IMG/VR virus record: IMGVR_UViG_3300048839_000018
Location: 1-20,803 of that record
DNA from: a virus
Length of the DNA: 20,803 nt
Reading direction: 5' to 3' (one strand)
The notes beneath the pieces were generated by a model. That model saw nothing but the letters and a program-made list of their open reading frames with translations, was not told the origin of the DNA and searched no databases. The position numbers and the translations under genes are program-made. Positions 15,139 to 20,803 of this stretch are shown here, one piece after another; positions within the stretch are counted from its first letter, which is position 1, and each line of letters begins with the position of its first letter.

Positions 15139-15173
15139 ACAGTCCCGATAACGGCAATCGTTATGGAGACTGT
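15139..15173 (+). promoter_or_regulatory. Leader hairpin that hides the ribosome site of the next gene
   Basis: A 15-position stem (15139-15153 with 15159-15173) has 13 Watson-Crick pairs, two internal mismatches and a 5-nt loop, GCAAT. Its 3' arm contains GGAG (15165-15168), the only Shine-Dalgarno-like sequence before the ATG at 15177, with 8 nt between them. Folding would block ribosome loading, so translation may depend on opening by a protein, on upstream ribosomes or on temperature. No U-tract follows, so it is not a terminator. Confidence 0.6.
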
Positions 15174-15176
15174 GAA

Positions 15177-16202
15177 ATGTGTTACGACGCCCCCGATCCA
15201 CCTGACTACGGCGCAGCAGCAACAGCACAAGGCGCTGCGAACGTAGAATCCGCAGTTGCCGGTTCCCGCCTAAACAACCCGAATGTAATCAATCCTTACG
15301 GCTCTCAGACGTGGGTTGAGGGGGCTACAGACACGTCTCGCCCGACGATGGTTCAGGAGCTTAGCCCTGAGCAGCAGGCGTTGTACGATAAATCGGTTCA
15401 AACAAAATCCATTCTTGGCGATTTAGGCATCCAAGGCTCTCAGGCCCTTGGGGATGTCATCGGGCAAAATCTTGATCTTTCGGGATTACCAGCAGCGCCA
15501 GGGGATGCTGCGGCAACAAGGGATCAGGTTATCAATGCAATGATGAGTCGCGTCAATGAAGACGTTGACCGCTCAATCGACCAAAGGAATTCCGATCTAA
15601 TAGCAGCCGGTATCCGCCCAGGAACAGAAGCATACGATAACGCAATGGCTCAGATTGAGCGCGGAAGGACGGATGCGCGTCAGCAAGCCATCATCGCATC
15701 TGGCAGTGAGGCCCAAAGAGACTACCAGATGGATGCAGATCGTCGCCGTACTGCATTGTCTGAGCTTCTTGCTGGTCGCCAGACACCGCTAAACGAGATC
15801 AACGCGCTCATGTCGGGATCGCAGGTTAGCAACCCGTTCGCTGTGCCGAATGCGGCACAGAACACGCAGGTTGCGCCAGCACCTATATTTGGTGCTGCAC
15901 AAGCTCAAGGCGCGGCGGATTTGGGAGCCTACAACGCGCAACAGGCTGGCATGGGTAATGCAATGAGCGGGCTGTTCGGGCTTGGCAGTGCTGCAATGAG
16001 ATTTTCAGATAGACGATTGAAACGCAATATCCGGCGCATCGGCACGCATCGCATCGGGATCGGCCTGTACGAATTCGACTACATTTGGGGCGAGCATTCG
16101 CATGGCGTCATGGCCGACGAGGTTATGGCGGTGATGCCTGCCGCTGTGTCCATGCATGACGGATATGCGGCTGTAGATTACGGGATGATAGATCATGGAT
16201 GA
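15177..16202 (+). CDS. Virion protein with C-terminal S74-type intramolecular-chaperone-like domain
   Basis: 341 residues. The N-terminus M-C-Y-D-A-P-D-P-P-D-Y is Pro/Asp-rich and a Cys at position 2 is present. Residues about 60-210 are Gln/Ala/Asp-rich and helical. From residue 277 there is S-D-R-R-L-K-R-N-I, the Ser and Lys arrangement of peptidase S74 / endosialidase-type chaperone domains, followed by G-L-Y-E-F-D-Y, G-V-M-A-D-E-V, and A-V-D-Y-G-M-I at the end. In tail spikes this domain trimerises and cuts itself off; here it is short. The protein precedes two ejection-type genes and is likely a minor tail or internal virion protein. Translation may be controlled by the leader hairpin. 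It overlaps the next gene by 8 nt. Confidence 0.7.
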   Translation: MCYDAPDPPDYGAAATAQGAANVESAVAGSRLNNPNVINPYGSQTWVEGATDTSRPTMVQELSPEQQALYDKSVQTKSILGDLGIQGSQALGDVIGQNLDLSGLPAAPGDAAATRDQVINAMMSRVNEDVDRSIDQRNSDLIAAGIRPGTEAYDNAMAQIERGRTDARQQAIIASGSEAQRDYQMDADRRRTALSELLAGRQTPLNEINALMSGSQVSNPFAVPNAAQNTQVAPAPIFGAAQAQGAADLGAYNAQQAGMGNAMSGLFGLGSAAMRFSDRRLKRNIRRIGTHRIGIGLYEFDYIWGEHSHGVMADEVMAVMPAAVSMHDGYAAVDYGMIDHG

Positions 16203-17424
16203 CTATGGCCTCGAACTCTCCGGCCTAGACCCGGACACCACGGCAGAACTGCGTCGCCTGAAGCGGCAGCAGATGATGGCTGACGAACTGGCGAAGCGCG
16301 GGATGACGCCGCTGCAAGGGCAAATGGTTGGTGGCGTCTATGTACGCCCTTCCGTGTTTCAGGGATTGGCTGGACTCGCTAATTCATGGGCCGCAAAAGG
16401 TGAGCAGGACAGGATTGACGAGGGATATAAGTCGCTTGGTGAAAAGCGGAAGGCTGTGGAAGCCACTCAACTTGAGAATTACCGTAAAGAAACGATGGGG
16501 TCGCCTGAAATCCCGATTCCTGAAGACGGTATGGGGCCTGGACGGCCAGCTATGCCGTCAACTCCTGAACAGCGCCGTCAGGCAATCATGGAGGCCATTG
16601 TCAGTAACAATCCGCGCCTATCCAAGATGGCCACATTGGATATGCAACAAGATTGGAGGAAAGAAGATAGGGCTGCTGCCGCGCAGCAACGCATGGCCGA
16701 ATTGGCTATGAAGATTGAGGATGCGCGACTGAGCAGGGAAGAACGTCTTGCGGCTCAGAAAGAATTGATGCAGATGCGCCTTGATGCACAAAAGGAAATG
16801 AAGCAAATGGCTGGCGCTATCAGCAAAGCTCAACCGTATTTTAGTCCGTTCGATTCTTCTGCTGGCGCAATGGTGTTCGATCACCGCACAGGGAAGATGG
16901 TGCCTGCTGTTGATGCGTCTGGCTCTCCAATAAGAAAGTCTACTAGCGATCCAGCGTTGCAAGGTGATATTGCTGGTGCGAAGAAATCAGGCCAAGCCAA
17001 AGCAGAACGTGCTATCAATATGGCAGGGCTTGGAGACACAATAAAACAAGCGGAGGATTTGCTTACTGGCGCAAGTGGTAAGGCATTGCCTACAGGAAGT
17101 GGGGTTGGAACTGTTGTTGATATGGCTGCTGGCCTTGTCGGCGCAAGTCCTTCTGGCGCTGCGGAAGCGCAAACACTCAAGGCTATCGGCGGTGCGCTTA
17201 CCTCAAAGATGCCGCGCATGGAGGGGCCGCAGTCTGACAAGGACACTTTGCTTTACCGTGAAATGGCTGCGGTCGTCGGTGATAGCACGATTCCAAGAGA
17301 ACGCAGGGTAGCGGCACTACAAAAGGTTAAGGAGCTGTGGGGCAAGTACGAACATTTGCAGACTGAAACGCAAGACAAGAAACCGGAAGAAAGCAAACGT
17401 ACATTCAAAGTAATCAGAGATTAG
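16195..17424 (+). CDS. Putative internal virion / DNA ejection protein (409 aa)
   Basis: 409 residues. The start overlaps the previous gene by 8 nt, so coupling is likely. Residues 1-100 are helical and Met/Lys/Arg/Gln-rich, followed by a proline-rich linker (P-E-I-P-I-P, about 104-122). A long charged predicted coiled coil follows (about 150-208). A Gly/Ala-rich, mildly hydrophobic region spans about 300-335. The C-terminal segment has a P-R-M-E-G-P-Q-S-D-K-D motif (340-350) that I recall in phage internal virion and ejection-type proteins. Such proteins leave the virion with or before the DNA and build a conduit across the host envelope. The role is inferred from layout, the motif and neighbours. 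Confidence 0.65.
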   Translation: MDDYGLELSGLDPDTTAELRRLKRQQMMADELAKRGMTPLQGQMVGGVYVRPSVFQGLAGLANSWAAKGEQDRIDEGYKSLGEKRKAVEATQLENYRKETMGSPEIPIPEDGMGPGRPAMPSTPEQRRQAIMEAIVSNNPRLSKMATLDMQQDWRKEDRAAAAQQRMAELAMKIEDARLSREERLAAQKELMQMRLDAQKEMKQMAGAISKAQPYFSPFDSSAGAMVFDHRTGKMVPAVDASGSPIRKSTSDPALQGDIAGAKKSGQAKAERAINMAGLGDTIKQAEDLLTGASGKALPTGSGVGTVVDMAAGLVGASPSGAAEAQTLKAIGGALTSKMPRMEGPQSDKDTLLYREMAAVVGDSTIPRERRVAALQKVKELWGKYEHLQTETQDKKPEESKRTFKVIRD

Positions 17425-17425
17425 C

Positions 17426-19351
17426 ATGGCGGAATTGAAAGTATTCAAGGTTCAGGCCCCAGACGGATCAATCATTAAGATTGAGGGGCCTGCTGATGCT
17501 ACTGATGCTGAACTTGAGAATGCCGCGAAAGAGCAATGGAAGCCGCAGAAAGAATCGAAGTCGCTTGTCGATCAACAACCAGAAAATGTTAGTTCCGATT
17601 GGCGAAATGACGTTGCAGCAGGGGCTACAGCATTACCTCGCGCAGTCGCAAATAAGCTAGGAGAACTCGGAACATTCTTAACCGGAATGCCAAATATCAA
17701 GAGTGAATTTGATATTTTAGGTAAGGGAGTTGACAAGAGTAGTCCTGCCTATATTGCTGGAACTATGGCCGATCCTTATGCAATGGCAATCGGTTCTGGA
17801 ATGTTCAGTAGGGCAGAACAGTTGCCAAAAATTCTCCCTGTGCTTGATAAGTATGCGAAGAATATTCTTGCTGGTGCCGGAACGGGCGGAGCAATAGGTG
17901 GCTTGTCTGAGGACGGTGATGCGGCAACAGGCGCAGGAGTTGGCGCGGGAATCTCTGCCGCGCTTGGCCCACTAGGTTGGGCAGGTGAAAAAGTATGGGA
18001 TATCAGTAGCAATCTAAGACATGGTGCAACCGGACAAGCACAAAATTATTTATCTAAAATATTTGGTGACAAGGTAGGAAGGGCGCAAGTAGCGGATGAG
18101 TTAATCAGACTCAAAAGCGGAGTTACAGGAGAGCGTCCGACAGCAGGATTAGCTGCTGTATCTGGTGATAAGCCGATTGTGGCCTTGAAGGCAATGGAAG
18201 AAGGGGCTAGATCGCGGCCAACAGTTGCGGCAGATTTTGCAATCCGCGATGCCGCTAATGAGGCAGCAAGAGCAAGGCCACTAGAAGCGATTGCCGATGT
18301 TGGGCGGCGAGTCCCTGCTACGGAAGGGGCTAAAGTAAATTTGTCTCGCGCTGAAGCCACTCGGAAAAACATAACCGAACAGATGTATAAAGAGGCAGGG
18401 AAAGACATCGTTAATGTTGACGACAAACTGCTTACTATACTATCCGGTGCAGAAGTTGGGCCTGCTGCTGGACGTGCTGTAAAAAGCATGGATCAGGCCA
18501 TCGCTAATGCTGTTTCACAGGGTAGAACTCCGCCGACTGGATTTACACCGGGAAGCAAAGTCGCTTCGCAAAGTCTTCCTGAGTGGGCGATGTTCCCGAC
18601 TACGCCAGAGGTTATCAAACCGTCTACTGTGTCAATCAATGGTCTGCAACGTATCAAGAATGAGATTGACAAGGATATTTCCTCGCTTGTTGGCGCAACT
18701 GATTCGGCAGGAGCCACTAAGTTGGCGCAATTGAAAGTTGCGAGAGCGCAACTGGATCAATGGATGCGCGGGAATTCTGAGAAGTGGGGCCAAGCGCAAG
18801 ACACATTCAAGGCGTTGTCAGCGCCTCAGAACCAAGCAGACGTTGCCGAAGTTCTGTTAAACGCGCTGCGTAGTCCCGTTGGAGTTGAACGCGGCTCAAC
18901 ATTTGCAAACGCTATACGCAATGCACCGCAAACCATTACAAAAGCTGGAGTGCCTAGATTCGAGGAAATCGGGCAAGTAATGAGTCCGCAACAGATGCGA
19001 TGGATAGATGCAGTTAAGGGAAGCGTTGAAAGGGAAGGCCGGTATCATGGATTGAGCGCAAAGCAATCAATGTTGCCTGAAGTGAAAAACACGATTGATG
19101 TAATCCGAGAGGGAACGCCAAACTGGCTTAATGTGGTTACGACTACATTCCATAAAGTCATGGCAAAAGCTGGCGGGAAACTTGATTCACAATCTCAGGC
19201 TATTGTTGATCGTCTAATGCTTGAGCCTGAAAAACTTGCGGCATTTATGCGCCAAGCAACGCCTAGCGAACGAAGTATTGTAAATCAGTATATGCAGCAA
19301 GTGCCGAAAGGCATTCCGACAGCAGCAGCAATCTCGGCAGCACAGCAATAG
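17426..19351 (+). CDS. Putative large internal virion / DNA ejection protein (641 aa)
   Basis: 641 residues, ATG one base after the previous stop and only a weak ribosome site, suggesting coupling. The N-terminus carries F-K-V-Q-A-P-D-G-S-I-I-K-I-E-G-P followed by A-T-D-A-E-L, a short module found at the start of many large phage ejection and tape-measure-like proteins. Residues about 147-190 are Gly/Ala-rich with GxG repeats and could insert in a membrane. The remainder is helical and charged, ending Gln/Ala-rich. No lytic transglycosylase or peptidase motif was seen, so any wall-degrading activity must be elsewhere. Function is inferred from size, composition and its place before the tail fibre. 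Confidence 0.66.
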   Translation: MAELKVFKVQAPDGSIIKIEGPADATDAELENAAKEQWKPQKESKSLVDQQPENVSSDWRNDVAAGATALPRAVANKLGELGTFLTGMPNIKSEFDILGKGVDKSSPAYIAGTMADPYAMAIGSGMFSRAEQLPKILPVLDKYAKNILAGAGTGGAIGGLSEDGDAATGAGVGAGISAALGPLGWAGEKVWDISSNLRHGATGQAQNYLSKIFGDKVGRAQVADELIRLKSGVTGERPTAGLAAVSGDKPIVALKAMEEGARSRPTVAADFAIRDAANEAARARPLEAIADVGRRVPATEGAKVNLSRAEATRKNITEQMYKEAGKDIVNVDDKLLTILSGAEVGPAAGRAVKSMDQAIANAVSQGRTPPTGFTPGSKVASQSLPEWAMFPTTPEVIKPSTVSINGLQRIKNEIDKDISSLVGATDSAGATKLAQLKVARAQLDQWMRGNSEKWGQAQDTFKALSAPQNQADVAEVLLNALRSPVGVERGSTFANAIRNAPQTITKAGVPRFEEIGQVMSPQQMRWIDAVKGSVEREGRYHGLSAKQSMLPEVKNTIDVIREGTPNWLNVVTTTFHKVMAKAGGKLDSQSQAIVDRLMLEPEKLAAFMRQATPSERSIVNQYMQQVPKGIPTAAAISAAQQ

Positions 19352-19360
19352 GAGAATAGA

Positions 19361-20497
19361 ATGGCATTCAACGGTTCCGGTCTTTTTGTTATCGACAGCA
19401 CAGGGCAACCAGTCAGCGCGAACACGCTGATTGAGTCTGCCGATTTCAACGCGCTTACCGCCGATCTGGCGGCTGGCTTGTCCAACTGCATAACGAAGGA
19501 CGGCCAACAGACTATTACAGCAAACCTGCCAATGGCGACGTATCGCCATACCGGAGTCGGCAATGCTGTAGCACGCACCGACTACGCTGCGGCTGGACAG
19601 GTGCAGGACGGCAAGCTGAATTGGGTTGATGGTGGTGGCACGGCTGATGCGATCACGGCGACGTACTCGCCATCCATTACCGCTCTGGTAGATGGGCAAC
19701 TGTGCTGCGTGCGTGCAACTGCGGCCAATGCGACGACTACGCCGACATTCTCTCCGAACGGATTGACTGCGCGAACAATCGTCAAGAAGGGCGGCTCTGC
19801 CCTAGTTGTCGGGGATATTGTTGGCGACGGGCACGAATTGCAGCTTCGCTACGATCTGACGAATACGCGGTGGGAATTGCTGAATCCTGGCGCGTATGCC
19901 GCATCAGGAGCCGCTACCGCCTCCGGCCTGACAATGGCAACCTCCCGCCTATTGGGAAGGACTACTGCTAGTACCGGGGCGATAGAGGAAGTGACGGTAG
20001 GCAATGGGTTGAGTCTGACCGGTACAAATCTTGCCGTTAGCGGTGGAGTTGTCCAACGAGTCGAGGCAACACCCTTCACAACCTATTCGAGCGACTCCTC
20101 CGGGTCTTTGCCGATAGACGACACGATACCGCAGAAAACAGAAGGTAATGCGTACGTCTCTGTATCTATAACGCCGAAGTCGTCTACCAACCGGCTAGTC
20201 ATTAAAGGCATTGCACATATCGGCGGAAATGGCGCAGACACGGTCTGCGTGACGCTAGTCGACACCGCAATCAACGACTGCCTTGCTGCTGTGGTAACGA
20301 CATTAGGAGGTGCCAATTATCATGCAAGCGTGCCCATTGAGCACGAACTGGAAGCCGGCTCCACAAGCGCGAGAACATACCAGCTGCGCATCGGTGCTGG
20401 GGCTGGCAAAACATTCTTCGTTAATGGCGGCACTTCCACGCGATTGTTTGGCGGGAAGATGGGTTGTCGTTTGTGGGTTGAGGAAATCGCTGTTTAA
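19361..20497 (+). CDS. Tail fibre protein
   Basis: 378 residues. A TAGGAG ribosome site overlaps the previous stop (19349-19354). The N-terminus M-A-F-N-G-S-G, then the A-x-G-L-S-N-C-I-T-K-D-G-Q-Q-T and T-A-N-L-P-M-A segments and the H-T-G-V-G-N-A-x-A-R-T-D-Y-A motif form the classic repeat of podovirus fibre proteins that anchor to the tail. The middle is beta-rich and Thr/Ala-rich with a W-E-L-L-N-P segment near 170. The last about 150 residues form a separate beta domain (from about V-V-Q-R-V-E-A-T-P-F), probably the receptor-contacting head. A fibre or collar-attachment role is well supported by the N-terminal motifs, but receptor choice cannot be predicted. Confidence 0.8.
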   Translation: MAFNGSGLFVIDSTGQPVSANTLIESADFNALTADLAAGLSNCITKDGQQTITANLPMATYRHTGVGNAVARTDYAAAGQVQDGKLNWVDGGGTADAITATYSPSITALVDGQLCCVRATAANATTTPTFSPNGLTARTIVKKGGSALVVGDIVGDGHELQLRYDLTNTRWELLNPGAYAASGAATASGLTMATSRLLGRTTASTGAIEEVTVGNGLSLTGTNLAVSGGVVQRVEATPFTTYSSDSSGSLPIDDTIPQKTEGNAYVSVSITPKSSTNRLVIKGIAHIGGNGADTVCVTLVDTAINDCLAAVVTTLGGANYHASVPIEHELEAGSTSARTYQLRIGAGAGKTFFVNGGTSTRLFGGKMGCRLWVEEIAV

Positions 20498-20508
20498 GGA
20501 GATTTAAA

Positions 20509-20803
20509 ATGCCGTGGAATGAATCCAACCGAATTTTCACTTTCGACCAGCACTCCGGCCCGACTGTTGTTTTCGCCGGAGACGGCACCAGCGGCGGGCC
20601 GCCGCATTACGCGCCCGAGGTATGGCACACCATCGACCTGAAGCCTCTCGGTGTTTCGGCTGACGCCAAGTTTGCCGAGATCACTGGCTTTCTTATCATC
20701 ACCGATCTCGGCAGCGAGATCGATAATCTGACGGCCACATTCCGGCCGCCAGGCAGCACGCTTGACGCCGGCAACTACCAGATGCAGGTCATCTCAGTTT
20801 TCA
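20509..20803 (+). CDS. Probable tail-associated protein, 3'-truncated by the window edge
   Basis: 98 codons are visible, with a good ribosome site (AAGGAG, 20496-20501) overlapping the fibre gene stop. The protein begins M-P-W-N-E-S-N-R-I-F-T-F and continues with short beta-strand-like segments and Gly/Pro turns. It contains W-H-T-I-D-L-K-P-L-G and ends at the window edge within a F-R-P-P-G region. It is GC-rich like the fibre. Its placement after the fibre suggests a second fibre, a receptor-binding protein or a fibre assembly factor. I do not recognise a family, and the C-terminus is out of view. Confidence 0.55.
   Translation, partial: MPWNESNRIFTFDQHSGPTVVFAGDGTSGGPPHYAPEVWHTIDLKPLGVSADAKFAEITGFLIITDLGSEIDNLTATFRPPGSTLDAGNYQMQVISVF

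Noticed and set aside
19361-20803. Diversity-generating retroelement (as in BPP-1)
   Set aside because: No template/variable repeat pair or reverse transcriptase is visible; the fibre C-terminus shows no matching repeat in this window.
1-20803. tRNA genes, CRISPR arrays, insertion sequences, integrase or att sites
   Set aside because: No cloverleaf, repeat-spacer pattern, transposase or recombinase was found; all space is accounted for by packed virion genes and the two homing elements.

Overview
The window is the virion-structure half of a short-tailed, podovirus-type phage or prophage. All structural genes run on the plus strand and are tightly packed, often with ATGA or TTGA stop/start overlaps. 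Several encode recognisable podovirus families: a portal with a Gln/Lys-rich tail, a scaffold, a major capsid protein of the BPP-1/Bcep22-like kind, a P22 gp10-like tail protein, ejection-type proteins and a tail fibre. Strong AGGAGG-like ribosome sites and the base composition suggest a pseudomonad or betaproteobacterial host, but the host cannot be named from sequence alone. No integrase, tRNA, CRISPR array or attachment site was seen.

Layout. 1-2069 is the end of the portal gene. 2102-5458 is a very large, visibly GC-richer gene for a beta-helix-like virion protein, wedged between portal and head genes. 5458-7376 holds a Trp-rich small protein, a degenerate FmdB-type zinc ribbon and the scaffold. 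7395-9262 is the major capsid gene, interrupted by a group I intron. 9334-9996 is a second mobile-endonuclease-like gene at the capsid 3' end. 9999-10472 is a probable capsid decoration protein, followed by a rho-independent terminator. 10552-14660 holds small head genes, an adaptor-like protein and the gp10-like tail protein. 14657-15109 is a GNAT-like protein. After a promoter-like sequence and a leader hairpin, 15177-19351 encodes three large virion or ejection-type proteins. 19361-20803 holds a tail fibre and the start of another tail gene.

The most remarkable part is the capsid locus. The capsid reading frame stops after 73 codons and resumes about 0.9 kb later. Joining base 7593 to base 8499 restores a continuous 320-residue protein. 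The 905-nt insert ends in G, follows a U, and contains a complete set of group I core helices (P3-P9.1). The intron carries an HNH homing endonuclease gene on the opposite strand, with its own Shine-Dalgarno sequence and a sigma70-like promoter sited inside the ribozyme's P5 region. Directly after the capsid stop codon sits another endonuclease-like gene. The last ~15 capsid codons switch abruptly to AT-rich codons, as if this second element brought its own copy of the capsid C-terminus. The capsid gene thus appears to have been hit twice by unrelated homing elements.
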